In this document: one piece after another, positions 8,267 through 17,734 of the stretch | Layout: each line of letters begins with the position of its first letter | Numbering within the stretch: position 1 is the stretch's first letter | Assembly: GCA_031253335.1 (NCBI GenBank) | Contig: JAIRWF010000028.1 | Span: 1 to 51,295, forward strand | DNA from: Streptococcaceae bacterium | GTDB taxonomy: Bacteria; Bacillota; Bacilli; Lactobacillales; Streptococcaceae | Direction: 5' to 3' | Length of the DNA stretch: 51,295 nt | Notes under the pieces: generated by a model | Told to the model about the DNA's origin: nothing | Database searches by the model: none | The model's input: only the letters and a program-made list of their open reading frames with translations | Made by a program: the position numbers and the translations under genes

Positions 8267-9616
8267 TTAAAGTCTGCTTTCAAGCTCTTTTGTCAACTCT
8301 TCATAGCCAGGCTTGCCAAGAAGTCCAAACATATTCTTCTTGTAGGCCTCAACGCCAGGCTGGTTAAATGGATTGATGCCGTTCAAGTAACCCGAAATCC
8401 CAATAGCCAACTCGAAGAAGTAAATTGTGTAGCCCAACGTGAATTCATCTTGTTCAGGAATTTCAACGATGAGATTTGGCACATCACCGTCTGTATGCGC
8501 AAGCAACACGCCATCTTCCGCTTTTTTATTGACAAAATCCACATCTTTGCCTTGGATATAAGCCAGGCCATCAAGGTCAGCATCCAAAGTTGGAATCGTT
8601 ACGTTCTTGCGCGGTTTCGTCACACGGATGACCGTTTCAAAAATCGTACGCGTGCCTTCCTGGATGAATTGCCCCAATGAGTGCAAGTCTGTCGAGAAAT
8701 TCGCAGAGGTTGGATATATGCCCTTCTGGTCTTTCCCTGTGGATTCGCCAGAGAGCTGCTTCCACCACTCAGAGAAATATTGCAAAGTGGGCTCCCAGTT
8801 GACCAAAATCTCAGAGACCTTACCCTTGCGATACAAGATATTGCGCAAGGCTGCATACGCATAAGCGTCGTTCTTGCGGACATCTGTGGATTGGCTGTAA
8901 TCTTTGCGCGCCTGATTAGCACCTTCCATCAGTTTCAAAATATCATGCCCTGCCGCAGCGATAGGAAGAAGTCCAACTGGCGTCAAGACTGAGAAACGTC
9001 CCCCAACATCATCAGGCACGACAAACGTTTCCCAACCATTCGCGTCGGCACCGACTTTGACAGCGCCTTTAGCTTTGTCAGTTGTCGCATAAATGCGCTT
9101 GTTGGCACCCTCGCGACCGTATTTTTTCACGAGCAAATCTTCAAAGACGCGGAAAGCAATCGCAGGTTCTGTTGTTGTCCCAGACTTAGAAATCACGTTG
9201 ACCGAGAAGTCCTTATCTTGCACGAAATCCACGAGGTCAGCTAAGTAATTGGAAGAAATTGAATTCCCCGCATAAACCACGAGTGGTGCTTTGCGCTCCT
9301 CTTTACTCAAGTAATTGGAGAAGGTCGAGTTCAAGAAATCATTGGCCGCGCGGGCACCGAGGTAAGAGCCTCCGATACCCAGTACGACCAAGACTTCAGA
9401 GTCTTCTTGGATTTTTTTGGCTGCCGCTTGGATGCGCGCAAACTCAGCTTTATCGTAGTTTTCAGGGAGGTCAATCCAACCCAAAAAGTCAGAACCCGCG
9501 CCAGTCCCCTCGCGCAAAATCTTGTCCGCGCCATCAATCTGCCACTGAATTTCATCGAATTCATTGTCCTGCACGAATGGTGTAACTTTGGAATAATCAA
9601 ATTTAATATGTGCCAT
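8267..9616 (-). CDS. pgi: glucose-6-phosphate isomerase
   Basis: A 449-residue cytoplasmic glycolytic enzyme converting glucose-6-phosphate and fructose-6-phosphate. Motifs include [12 protein letters not shown] (about 80-91) and [13 protein letters not shown]. Length matches the Gram-positive short PGI. Two adjacent ATGs are possible (9619 and 9616); the second has better spacing from AAAAGGA. It is monocistronic, with a terminator at 8235..8261. Confidence 0.95.
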   Translation of the reverse strand: MAHIKFDYSKVTPFVQDNEFDEIQWQIDGADKILREGTGAGSDFLGWIDLPENYDKAEFARIQAAAKKIQEDSEVLVVLGIGGSYLGARAANDFLNSTFSNYLSKEERKAPLVVYAGNSISSNYLADLVDFVQDKDFSVNVISKSGTTTEPAIAFRVFEDLLVKKYGREGANKRIYATTDKAKGAVKVGADANGWETFVVPDDVGGRFSVLTPVGLLPIAAAGHDILKLMEGANQARKDYSQSTDVRKNDAYAYAALRNILYRKGKVSEILVNWEPTLQYFSEWWKQLSGESTGKDQKGIYPTSANFSTDLHSLGQFIQEGTRTIFETVIRVTKPRKNVTIPTLDADLDGLAYIQGKDVDFVNKKAEDGVLLAHTDGDVPNLIVEIPEQDEFTLGYTIYFFELAIGISGYLNGINPFNQPGVEAYKKNMFGLLGKPGYEELTKELESRL

Positions 9617-9675
9617 CATGTTGTCCTTTTTAGTAGTAAATTTTGTTCTTGTAAATTATATCACAATTTTTTAAA

Positions 9676-9868
9676 AGTAGGGCGTGTCTAAAAACCGTTT
9701 TGCTTTTGAAGGCGAACTCAGCGACGCGTTTATTTACTTGGCCGCCTGGCCAAGCGCTGTCGCGTGGCTCGACGAAAAAGCAGGGAGTTGCCCTGCGACT
9801 TGCCAGCTTTGCTGGCTTAGCGAGCATGGACAGCGCAGCGCAAAGCGCGGAGATAGAGGTAACCAGTA
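9676..9868. other. GC-rich hairpin-rich intergenic element, origin unknown
   Basis: Between pgi and the reductase gene lies about 190 bp much richer in GC than its flanks. It contains several short hairpins (TTGGCCGCCTGGCCAA, CAGGGAGTTGCCCTG, GCCAGCTTTGCTGGC). Frames are open on both strands, but nothing resembles a protein. The left edge GGGCGTGTCTAAAAACC looks like an insertion-sequence end; no matching second end was seen in the window. It could be an IS scar, a miniature element or a structured RNA. Confidence 0.4.
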
Positions 9869-9874
9869 GTATTT

Positions 9875-11185
9875 TCAATCATATAAATAGACAAGGTCTG
9901 AGGCTGGTGTAGGATAGGCAAGTATCTGCTTTTTGACTTCTTCTTTTGTTATTTTCTTGGCAATTAGGGGTGTTAAAAAGTTGATCATCTCGTCTGCTAG
10001 GCTTGAGACGATGCTAGCTCCCACCATTTCTTCCTTTTCATTGAAGGCGATCTTCGCTAAGGCTTTCGGCTCTGCAAGCCGTCTATAGCTATACCAGCTT
10101 GTCATGTCAAAACTTTGTACATGAGAACTTTCAAGACGCCCAACCTGTGCCATTTTCGTGGCCCCGTAAATAACAGATGGAATCAAGGGATACCGAATCG
10201 TCTCTTTTGCCTTACCCGTCAGCACATCTACCAAATAGCGCGCCTCAAAACCTGCAACCGGCGTTAATTTTCCTACATTTTTTGCAATCACATCCCCCAC
10301 TGCATAAATCGTTGGTGTTGTCGTTTTTAAAAACCCATCCACGATAATCCCTTGTTTTGACGTTTTAACACCAACAGCGGAAAGATTAAGGCTCTCGACG
10401 TTAGGCGTTCGACCGACTCCTGCAAACACTGCTCCTGTCTCAAGTATCCAGTCATTATCCGCCTTAAGCAAATAGCCTGACTTTGTTTTTTGAATTTCTG
10501 TGACATCTCTATTTGTAATAATCCTAATGCCTTGCTTTTCCAGCTGCTCCAGAAAGGCCTCTGCTAGTTCTTCGTCAAAGCCATTGATCTTGCGCTTCCC
10601 ATGTATGACAAGTGTTACCTCACTCCCAGAGGCTTGTGCAATCTGTGCAAGTTCAAGTGACACGGGCCCTCCGCCTAAGAATACAAGCTTCTTAGGAAGT
10701 TGCTCTAAACTCAAAAAGTCATCACTCGTTAAAAGATAGCTCTCTCCAACAAGTCCTGGAAGTCTAGGACGTTGTCCTGTCGCAATCACATAGCTATCTG
10801 CCTGATAAGTTTTTTCTCCGATAAGTAGTGTACCATCACTATTAAAGGCTGCTTCTCCTACTAAAGTCGTGACATGGTTCGTCTCAAGAGAGGTTTTCGT
10901 CCCGGAGGAAATCCCATCTGTATAAGCCCGTTTTCGTTTTTGCAAAGTTGCCCAATCAATCTCGAGGCTACCTGAAATGCCTGCCTCTTGCATCGCCTTC
11001 GCATGCACTTTTGTTTCTACCGCAGACATCATGATTTTTGTGGGGTCACAGCCTACATTGGGGCAAGTTCCACCCCAAAGATGAGCTTCTGCAACTGCGA
11101 CCTGCCGACCAGCTGCAGCAAGACCACGTGCTACTTCTCCCCCCGCAGGCCCAGAACCAATAATTATCGTATCAAATTGTTCCAT
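9875..11185 (-). CDS. FAD-dependent pyridine nucleotide-disulfide oxidoreductase
   Basis: A 437-residue class I flavoprotein reductase. In order: FAD-binding GSGPAGGEVARG, redox-active cysteines in GGTCPNVGCDPTKI, NAD(P)-binding GGGPVSLELAQ, the second FAD motif YAVGDV and a dimerisation domain. The frame is open further upstream, but AAAGGAGGC places the start at the ATG at 11185 (MEQFDTIII). The usual C-terminal His-Pro dyad motif of glutathione reductases is not evident, so the substrate is uncertain; it is closest in layout to mercuric/glutathione-reductase-like proteins. Divergent from glf. Confidence 0.8.
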   Translation of the reverse strand: MEQFDTIIIGSGPAGGEVARGLAAAGRQVAVAEAHLWGGTCPNVGCDPTKIMMSAVETKVHAKAMQEAGISGSLEIDWATLQKRKRAYTDGISSGTKTSLETNHVTTLVGEAAFNSDGTLLIGEKTYQADSYVIATGQRPRLPGLVGESYLLTSDDFLSLEQLPKKLVFLGGGPVSLELAQIAQASGSEVTLVIHGKRKINGFDEELAEAFLEQLEKQGIRIITNRDVTEIQKTKSGYLLKADNDWILETGAVFAGVGRTPNVESLNLSAVGVKTSKQGIIVDGFLKTTTPTIYAVGDVIAKNVGKLTPVAGFEARYLVDVLTGKAKETIRYPLIPSVIYGATKMAQVGRLESSHVQSFDMTSWYSYRRLAEPKALAKIAFNEKEEMVGASIVSSLADEMINFLTPLIAKKITKEEVKKQILAYPTPASDLVYLYD

Positions 11186-11250
11186 TTTGCCTCCTTTTTT
11201 CATACTATAACACAGCAGGGTATTTTCACCAAAAGATTGGCTCAAGCGTG

Positions 11251-11266
11251 TGTTATAATAGCTGCA
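11251..11266 (+). promoter_or_regulatory. extended -10 promoter giving a leaderless glf mRNA
   Basis: TGTTATAAT (TATAAT at 11254-11259) is followed by 6 nt and then the ATG. Initiation is expected on or next to the A of the start codon. There is no ribosome binding site. Confidence 0.7.
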
Positions 11267-12396
11267 TGACTTTAAACACGAAAAATTACGACTACCTCAT
11301 CGTAGGTGCTGGCCCTTACGGTTCGATTTTTGCCCATGAAGCGGCTAAGCGTGGGAAACGCAGCCTCATCATTGAGCGCCGCGTACATGTCGGCGGGAAT
11401 ATGTACACCCACAAAGAACACGGCATCAACGTCCATGACTTCGGTGCGCACATTTTCCACACGGACAACAAGGAAGTCTGGGACTACGTCCAGCAGTTCA
11501 CTGAGTTTAACGGCTACATTAACCAGGTCGTCGCGAACTACAAAGGCGAGCTCTACAATCTACCCTTCAACATGAATACCTTCTACCAGATGTGGGGCGT
11601 AAAAACGCCTGAAGAAGCTGCGGCGAAGATCGAAGAGCAAAAGAACGCTGCAGGCCTGGCTGGTGCCCCAAAGAATCTCGAAGAGCAAGCGATTTCTCTC
11701 ATCGGGACGGACATTTACACAAAGCTCATCAAAGGCTATACCGAGAAGCAATGGGGCCGCCCTGCAACGGAGCTGCCAAGTTTCATCATCCGCCGACTTC
11801 CTGTGCGCTATACCTTTGACAACAATTACTTCAATCACCGCTATCAGGGCGTGCCGGTCGATGGCTACACCGCGATTTTTGATAAGATGCTGGATTCTGA
11901 GCTGATTGACGTGCAGGTGAACACCGATTTCTTCGCCCACAAAGACGACTACCTTGCAGAATTTCCCCGTATTGTCTATACCGGCATGATTGACGCTTTC
12001 TTTGACTACAGCGAAGGCGAGCTAGAATACCGCTCTGTCCGCTTCGAATCTGAAGTCTTTGACACGGACAACAAGCAAGGTAATGCCGTTATCAACTACA
12101 CGGAGCGCGACGTGCCTTACACCCGGGTCATGGAGTGGCGCCATTTCGACGGCCATGCAGACGCCGGCAAGACCATCCTGGCGAAGGAATACCCGCAGGA
12201 CTGGGATCGCACGAAAGAAGCTTATTATCCGGTCAATGACGAGAAGAATTCGACTATTTTCAAGAAATATCGCAAACTTGCCGATGCGCAGGACAAAGTC
12301 CTCTTTGGTGGACGTCTTGGAAATTATCAATATTATGATATGGATCAGGTCTTTAACGCTGCGCTGAAGGATGTTGAGAAGGAGTTTGACGATTAA
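11266..12396 (+). CDS. glf: UDP-galactopyranose mutase
   Basis: A 376-residue flavoprotein converting UDP-galactopyranose to UDP-galactofuranose for cell-surface polysaccharide. Motifs are the FAD site IVGAGPYGSIFAHEAAKRG, HVGGNMYTH, HDFGAHIFHT and the C-terminal FGGRLGNYQYYDMD. An upstream in-frame codon at 11248 precedes the promoter and cannot be the start; the ATG at 11266 puts the dinucleotide-binding motif at the normal position. No polysaccharide cluster is adjacent. The base composition is higher in GC than the island that follows. Confidence 0.95.
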   Translation: MTLNTKNYDYLIVGAGPYGSIFAHEAAKRGKRSLIIERRVHVGGNMYTHKEHGINVHDFGAHIFHTDNKEVWDYVQQFTEFNGYINQVVANYKGELYNLPFNMNTFYQMWGVKTPEEAAAKIEEQKNAAGLAGAPKNLEEQAISLIGTDIYTKLIKGYTEKQWGRPATELPSFIIRRLPVRYTFDNNYFNHRYQGVPVDGYTAIFDKMLDSELIDVQVNTDFFAHKDDYLAEFPRIVYTGMIDAFFDYSEGELEYRSVRFESEVFDTDNKQGNAVINYTERDVPYTRVMEWRHFDGHADAGKTILAKEYPQDWDRTKEAYYPVNDEKNSTIFKKYRKLADAQDKVLFGGRLGNYQYYDMDQVFNAALKDVEKEFDD

Positions 12397-12418
12397 AGCA
12401 AATTGCTTGGAAAAATGT

Positions 12419-12604
12419 TATAATTTAGACACTTTACGAGGAGTAACAAAGCGAGATTTGTAGAAAGCAAGCGGTTGATGTGAGCTTGTAATCGGACTTT
12501 GCGAAGGTTGCGTGATTTCAAACTCAAATTTCAAAAAAGTGAAAAATAAAGGTGGTACCGTGCGTTTGCACCCTTTGCGGGGGTTGGCGTGCGGTATTTT
12601 TGGT
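12419..12604 (+). promoter_or_regulatory. T-box riboswitch, probable tRNA-Val (GUU) specifier, detached from valS
   Basis: A TATAAT at 12419-12424 precedes a T-box leader. Stem I shows the AGTA motif, the apical hairpin CAAGC-loop-GCTTG with loop GGTTGATGTGA, and flanking helices CAAAG/CTTTG and TTACG/CGTGA that enclose a specifier loop. The codon next to the lower helix on the 3' side is GTT (12507-12509) followed by a purine, which fits valine. The antiterminator core AAAGGTGGTACCG and a competing G-U-rich terminator ending TACCG.../CGGTATTTTT follow at about 12550-12602. The downstream gene is not an aminoacyl-tRNA synthetase; valS starts 7 kb away. Confidence 0.8.
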
Positions 12605-12627
12605 AGACTTATATGAAAGGAGCTGAA

Positions 12628-13179
12628 ATGGAATATTTCTTTTATGTCGTTGCGACCATCATCTCTGCTGTCGCTGTAACCATGCAGTGCGTCATTCTCT
12701 TTCGGCAGACGAAGCTCCAGCGCGAGCTAAACGACCGCGAGGAGGAGGAGCACCAACTGGTGCAGGCGCACAATATCTCGACCTGGATTCACAGCTACTA
12801 CGACGACCGACCCGATGATCCTGATATGGCGGGCAATCGGACCGATTTCATTATCTCAAATTCCAGCCAGGCGCCGGTCTATGACGCGATTGTCTCCATC
12901 GACGATTTCGCTGACGCCGACCACAGCATCGGGATTTACGTCATTCCGCCAGGTCGCTGGCGCGTGCGCTACGAGCAGTATGTCAACGACGTGGGCGCCC
13001 ACCGCGAAGGCCACCTCTCCCACTATCCCAAAGCCAAAATCTGGTTCACCGACTCCCGCGGCCGCAAATGGCAGCGCGACGCAAACGGAACGCTCAACCA
13101 CAGCCAGTACCTCTTTGGCGAACCTCTGCTTCATTTGCCTATTGAAGTCGCGAATCTGAGTATTGTAAGGGAGAAGTGA
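12628..13179 (+). CDS. hypothetical membrane-anchored protein
   Basis: The ATG at 12628 is chosen over an in-frame ATG at 12613 because AAAGGAGCTGAA sits directly before it. The 183-residue product has one N-terminal transmembrane segment, a short charged coiled-coil-like stretch (QRELNDREEEEH) and a soluble domain with aromatic and Asp/His-rich patches. I do not recognise the family. It is the first gene after the T-box terminator, so its transcription would respond to uncharged tRNA if the riboswitch still works. Its GC content is clearly higher than the AT-rich genes that follow, so it probably arrived separately. Confidence 0.65.
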   Translation: MEYFFYVVATIISAVAVTMQCVILFRQTKLQRELNDREEEEHQLVQAHNISTWIHSYYDDRPDDPDMAGNRTDFIISNSSQAPVYDAIVSIDDFADADHSIGIYVIPPGRWRVRYEQYVNDVGAHREGHLSHYPKAKIWFTDSRGRKWQRDANGTLNHSQYLFGEPLLHLPIEVANLSIVREK

Positions 13180-13197
13180 GGGGGTAAGGAAAATAAT

Positions 13198-14127
13198 ATG
13201 GAAAATGAAATCATAAAATTCAATGCGAAAAATGGCGAAGTTGAACTCAACGCTGATTTTGAGCATGATACAATTTGGGCAACACAGGAGCAAATTGCTC
13301 AGCTTTTTGAAGTACAGCGACCAGCGGTTACGAGGCATATTGGAAATATTTATAAATCAGGTGAGTTAGATGAAAAAGTGGTATGTTCAATTTTGGAACA
13401 TACCACTCAACACGGTGCCATGGTTGGAAAAACACAAAGTAGAAATGTCAAGGTTTATAATCTTGATATGATACTTTCTATTGGCTACCGTGTTAATTCC
13501 AAAAAAGCAACTGAGTTTCGTAAATGGGCGAATGGTGTTTTGAAGCAGTATATTTCAAAAGGTTATGCCATTAACGAAAAACGTTTGACCGACTTAAACC
13601 TTGTTTTTCAGATTTTAGAACGGAGTGAAATACCTGAGCTGTCGGGTACGATTAATTTAGTTTCTGAATATACGCAGGCTCTATTTCTTCTTGATAGCTA
13701 TGATCGAAAAGAACTGCCAGACGTGGAGGGGACGAGTGAGACTTGGCGTTTGGACTACAAAAATGCGCGTGAATTTCTTGAAAGTTTGCCTGATTATGCT
13801 AAGTCGGAGATGTTTGCTAAAGAGCGTACGGGTCAGTTTAAAGGTATCTTAGAACAGATTTATGCAGGCTTTGGCGACACGGAATATTATCCTTCTGTGG
13901 AGGCGAAAGCTGCAAACTTGCTGTATTTTATTGTGAAAGACCACCCTTTTTATGACGGTAATAAGCGCTCTGCTGCAGCTTTGTTTGTCTATTTTCTTTA
14001 TAAAAATCAAGCCTTGCGCAATATCAATAATAACACTCTCGCTGCAATCGTACTTATGGTGGCGTTGTCTAAGCCTGATGAGCGGGAGAATATGACACTG
14101 TTGATTGAGAATTTTTTGGGGAGATAA
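13198..14127 (+). CDS. RhuM-family protein with C-terminal Fic/Doc domain
   Basis: A 309-residue fusion. The N-terminal half is a RhuM domain: TQEQIAQLFEVQRPAVTRHI, then YNLDMILSIGYRVNS and FRKWANGVLKQYISKGY. The C-terminal half is a Fic/Doc domain with the active-site motif HPFYDGNKRSAA (His249 to Arg257). Fic enzymes AMPylate or, in the Doc branch, phosphorylate targets, and such fusions are common in defence islands. No separate antitoxin is adjacent. An 11-bp inverted repeat with a 7-nt loop (13378-13406) lies within the RhuM part. The AT-rich composition starts here and marks the island boundary. Confidence 0.85.
   Translation: MENEIIKFNAKNGEVELNADFEHDTIWATQEQIAQLFEVQRPAVTRHIGNIYKSGELDEKVVCSILEHTTQHGAMVGKTQSRNVKVYNLDMILSIGYRVNSKKATEFRKWANGVLKQYISKGYAINEKRLTDLNLVFQILERSEIPELSGTINLVSEYTQALFLLDSYDRKELPDVEGTSETWRLDYKNAREFLESLPDYAKSEMFAKERTGQFKGILEQIYAGFGDTEYYPSVEAKAANLLYFIVKDHPFYDGNKRSAAALFVYFLYKNQALRNINNNTLAAIVLMVALSKPDERENMTLLIENFLGR
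13378..13406. repeat. inverted repeat inside the rhuM-fic gene
   Basis: Arms GTGGTATGTTC and GAACATACCAC are perfect over 11 bp around a 7-nt loop. It is a coding sequence, so it may be coincidental, an operator or an mRNA hairpin. Confidence 0.5.
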
Positions 14128-14183
14128 GGAATAAAATGTCATTGCCTAAATATGGTAAAATATAGTGAAGGATAGGCGAAAAA

Positions 14184-14645
14184 ATGAGCTTATTAAAAGA
14201 AAATGAACTACTCACTAAGAATATTGAAAAAATGTTTCAGCTTGTTGAACTATTCCCAGAAGATGCTATCAGCAATGCTCAGACCGTTCTTGAAAGTACT
14301 TACAAGATTATTTTGGACGAATATCGAATAAGTTTCGATGAAAAAGAAGATATTCCAGTTTTACGTAGAAAAGTTGTTAACATTTTGAGGCTAAATACAA
14401 GGAATCAAAATAAAAAATCTGAAATTGGACAAATATCAATAAAGATTCTTGCAGGTCTTGAACAAATAGCGCAAGAATTAAATGATTTAAGGAACAAGTA
14501 TAGTAGCTCACATGGGCATGGAAATAATCAAATTGAAATTCCTATTAGGTATGCTAAATTAGCTACAAAGTCAGCGGAAATGATCTCAGAATTTTTATTT
14601 TTAACAATGGATGAAAGGCAAGGTAAATCAAGTGAAAAAGACTGA
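14184..14645 (+). CDS. abortive-infection C-terminal (Abi-C) domain protein
   Basis: A 153-residue, mostly helical protein whose C-terminal part carries LRNKYSSSHGHG, the signature of the Abi-C domain seen in abortive infection and HEPN-like proteins. The N-terminal half (NAQTVLESTYKIILDEY) also fits that family. It lies in the AT-rich defence island between rhuM-fic and a GNAT gene. A role in phage defence is inferred from domain and context; a nuclease activity is not demonstrable from sequence. Confidence 0.7.
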   Translation: MSLLKENELLTKNIEKMFQLVELFPEDAISNAQTVLESTYKIILDEYRISFDEKEDIPVLRRKVVNILRLNTRNQNKKSEIGQISIKILAGLEQIAQELNDLRNKYSSSHGHGNNQIEIPIRYAKLATKSAEMISEFLFLTMDERQGKSSEKD

Positions 14646-15689
14646 TGAAATAAAATATATTCAAATTTCTTCTCTCAATTTTCAAGATAAGTTTTTTGAT
14701 TCGTTAAAAAATGATTATTTTGAGTTTGAAGACTGGTTGGCTAGAAAATCGGATAAATATGCTTATGTAGTTTTTAATGAAAGTCAGGAACTTACAGCAT
14801 TTTTGTTACTACAAGAAGAAGACGGAGAAGAAATTGGTATTGTTCCCGAATTAACAGGTAAACGACTGAAAATTAGTACATTCAAAATTGATGAATCCAA
14901 TCATTCTGGAACTAGTTTAGGTAAAAGATTTCTTTCAATAGCTTTAAGAGAGTTTGCAGTGAAGTCAGAACTCGAGAAGATTTACGTTACTATATTCGAG
15001 CAAAAGCAGCCGACTCTTGTGAGGTTACTTAATAAATATGGGTTTGAAAATATTGGAACGAAAAATAATGTGGAACAAGTTTTTTCAAAAAATCGTATTG
15101 TAAAAGAGGATGTTTATAAAGATTATCCATTTATCGTCGAGTTAAAAAATCAAAGAAAATACCTATTATCAATCTTCCCAAAATACCACAACAAAATGTT
15201 TAGCGAATCAGAAGTTAAAACAGAAACAGCTCAATCTAAGTCTTCTGTTTATAATAATATTGAAAAGGTTTATTTATCTGGTTCATCTGATGCAAAAAAA
15301 CTTAAAGTCGGTGATATTATCATTCCTTATCGAACTGGAGATGGCTTAGGACCAGCTTACTACCGTTCTGTCGTTTCTGCAATCACAACGGTAGCGGAGG
15401 TAAAAAATATTTTGGAATTCAAGACTGAAAGGATTTTACTGATTATGTTCGTGAAAATTCTGTTTTTGAGGACTATGAATTAACAAATTTTTATAAAACA
15501 AAAAAGTATCCCTACGTTATTAAGATATTATATAACGTACCTTTTGATAAATATCCCAATAGAAAGACTTTGTTAGATAATGCTATTATCTCTTCAGATG
15601 AACGAATTCTTGTATCAGAAATAACGGAAGCTGGGTATAACAAAATAAAAGAAATGGGTAAGGCAAATGAAAGCTATTTTATCAATTAA
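14632..15689 (+). pseudogene. GNAT acetyltransferase-PUA-like fusion, frameshifted
   Basis: The first frame runs to 15483. A GTG at 14632 with AAAGGCAAGG upstream is a more likely start than the ATG at 14611. It encodes a GNAT-type domain (GTSLGKRFLSIALREF, LVRLLNKYGFENIG) and the start of a PUA-like domain (KLKVGDIIIPYRT). At about 15430 the protein-like sequence continues in another frame (DFTDYVRENSVFEDYELTNF) until a stop at 15687-15689. A single-nucleotide shift therefore breaks a gene of about 350 codons. It overlaps the ASCH gene start. A sequencing error is the alternative. Confidence 0.7.
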
Positions 15690-16059
15690 GTCTGAATATG
15701 TTGAAAGGATTTTTGCAGGAACAAAGAAGTACGAGTTTAGGAAGCAAATCTTTCAAAGAGATGTGGATGAAATTTTAATTTACGAAACGGCTCCTACTAT
15801 GCGTGTAGTGGGGAAGTTTACTTTTGAGAAAATTTTGGTAAATACACCTGAAAAAATTTGGGATGAAACTAAAGAATTTTCGGGTATTGACTTTGATTCT
15901 TACATGGAGTACTTTCGTTCAAAGGAAATTGCTTATGCAATAAAAATAAAAGAAGTTACAAAATATAAAAAAGCACAGCCGCTAAAAGTTATAGCCCCAG
16001 AGTTAAAAATGCCTCCTCAGTCTTTTGCTTATGTGCAACAAAATGAAAGAGGTAAGTAA
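15667..16059 (+). CDS. ASCH-domain protein
   Basis: A 130-residue protein covering an ASCH (PUA-like) domain. It opens with LSIKSEYVERIFAGTKKYEFRK, the standard start of these domains, followed by TMRVVGKFTFEKI. ASCH domains bind RNA or modified nucleotides and some are ribonucleases. It directly follows the broken GNAT-PUA gene and abuts the DNA methyltransferase (stop TAA then ATG), consistent with co-transcription in the restriction-modification block. Confidence 0.8.
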   Translation: MKAILSIKSEYVERIFAGTKKYEFRKQIFQRDVDEILIYETAPTMRVVGKFTFEKILVNTPEKIWDETKEFSGIDFDSYMEYFRSKEIAYAIKIKEVTKYKKAQPLKVIAPELKMPPQSFAYVQQNERGK

Positions 16060-17139
16060 ATGAATAAATCGAAAAAAATTATAGATCTTTTTTCCGGTGC
16101 TGGTGGTCTTTCACTTGGTTTTGAACAAGCAGGCTTTCAAAATCTCTTTTCGGTTGAATTCAATCATGAAGCGGCAGAGACCTATCGCAAGAATTTTCCT
16201 CATCACAAGCTGATTGAGGGAGATATTCGAGATATTTCTAATCAAGAAATCCAAAAATTGAAAGGTAATAGCGAGGTAGATGTAATCATCGGCGGACCAC
16301 CTTGTCAGGGATTTAGTATGGCTGGGAATATTGGGCGTAAGTTCATTGATGATGAACGAAATAAACTATTTAAAGAGTTTGTCCGCTTTGTAGATGTCAT
16401 TCAGCCGAAAATGTTTGTGATGGAAAATGTAGCCCGTCTCAATACGCATAATAAAGGACAGACGATTCAAGAGATAGTTTCAGAATTTGAAAAGCTAGGC
16501 TATGAAGTCGAAAAAGAGGTATTACAAGCAGCAGAGCACGGAGTACCACAAAAGCGTCAGCGTATTTTTATCGTTGGGCGTAAGAATGGAGAATTTAAGT
16601 TCCCAGATATTGAGGAAAAAGTAGAAACAGTTGAGGAAGCTATTGGTAATTTACCTGTGCTTGAAAGTGGCGAAAGTTCTTCTATTCCTAACCATTTTGC
16701 GATGAATCATTCAGAACAAATGCTTGAAAAGATGTCCTATGTTCATGATGGTGGTGATAGGAATGATATCCCTGAACCACTTCGTCCAAAATCTGGTGAT
16801 ATTCGTAAATATATTCGCTATGCGAGTGATAAACCATCAGTAACAGTTACAGGTGATATGCGAAAAGTTTTCCATTATGCCCAAAATCGAGCCTTAACAC
16901 CACGAGAGTTGGCACGGTTGCAAACCTTTCCAGATGATTTTATCTTTGAAGGGAATAGCATTTCTATCCAACAACAAATTGGTAATGCTGTTCCACCCAA
17001 ATTAGCTAAATCAGTAGCGGAAGAAGTTAGAAAATGTTTAGAAACACAAGAAAGAAGAGATGTCAGAATACAAATCCCTCAAATTTCCAAAAGTAAATTA
17101 CATCGGCAACAAAGAGAAGTTGTCGCCGTGGATTATTGA
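16060..17139 (+). CDS. DNA cytosine-5 methyltransferase of a type II R-M system
   Basis: A 359-residue C5-methyltransferase with ordered motifs: I DLFSGAGGLSLGFE, IV GGPPCQGFS with the catalytic Cys, VI MENVARL, VIII QKRQRIFIVG, and IX/X RELARLQTFPDDF and QQIGNAVPPKLA. All appear intact. The last 26 or so residues overlap the next gene by 80 bp and look unlike the family, so the natural end may lie near 17055. It is the only methyltransferase of the locus that still looks functional. Target sequence cannot be predicted. Confidence 0.92.
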   Translation: MNKSKKIIDLFSGAGGLSLGFEQAGFQNLFSVEFNHEAAETYRKNFPHHKLIEGDIRDISNQEIQKLKGNSEVDVIIGGPPCQGFSMAGNIGRKFIDDERNKLFKEFVRFVDVIQPKMFVMENVARLNTHNKGQTIQEIVSEFEKLGYEVEKEVLQAAEHGVPQKRQRIFIVGRKNGEFKFPDIEEKVETVEEAIGNLPVLESGESSSIPNHFAMNHSEQMLEKMSYVHDGGDRNDIPEPLRPKSGDIRKYIRYASDKPSVTVTGDMRKVFHYAQNRALTPRELARLQTFPDDFIFEGNSISIQQQIGNAVPPKLAKSVAEEVRKCLETQERRDVRIQIPQISKSKLHRQQREVVAVDY

Positions 17140-17734
17140 AAATTTCCCTGTTAAATCTGGTCGTGTACTGGATTTATTTGCTGGGGGCTCTTCTGTTTCT
17201 TTTGAAGCCAAAAAGATGGGATATGAAGTCATTTCAAACGATTCACTCTATTCTTCTTTCGTGGTCAATAAGGCATTGATTGAAAATAAAGGAGTTTTAT
17301 TGACAGAAACTGAAATTATGAAATTTCAGACAGTTGATGATAGCGGACTCCGTGAAAAACTTAGATGGTTAGATAACTCTCTTTATTATGATTTTGAGAT
17401 TGATGAGCTATCAAAACTAGTTGCTCACTCGCTAAAGCTAAAGACTTATAAGAAATATTTGCTGCAGACTTTAATCCGTCGGGCGATGATTCGTAAATTG
17501 CCGTATTCTCGTATGAATATTGACTGGAATAATATCTTGAAATTACGTGATGAAGAATATTCTTATGAGAAATACGGACGGCGACGTGCTTATCATAACG
17601 AGCCTTTTATCAATCATGTATTAACAGATTTAGAAAGCTATAATGCTGCGGTGTTTGATAATCAAAGAGATAATAAGGCTTACCAAATAAGAGAGCGAGT
17701 GAAACGCAAAACTATGAGAATTACTGGAAGCTAA
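17060..17734 (+). pseudogene. D12-class adenine-N6 methyltransferase, C-terminal half lost
   Basis: A 224-residue remnant with the N-terminal half of a D12-class m6A methyltransferase: KVNYIGNKEKLSPWI and the SAM motif LDLFAGGSS. The characteristic catalytic DPPY motif and everything after it are absent. Soon after NAAVFDNQRDNKAY the sequence changes to a different reading that is continuous, in another frame, with the downstream endonuclease. The simplest reading is a deletion of about 150 codons that joined the methyltransferase to the nuclease gene out of frame. Confidence 0.75.

Noticed and set aside
9684-9878. Overlapping short frames in the GC-rich block
   Set aside because: Open on both strands because of composition; no RBS and no similarity to known protein families.
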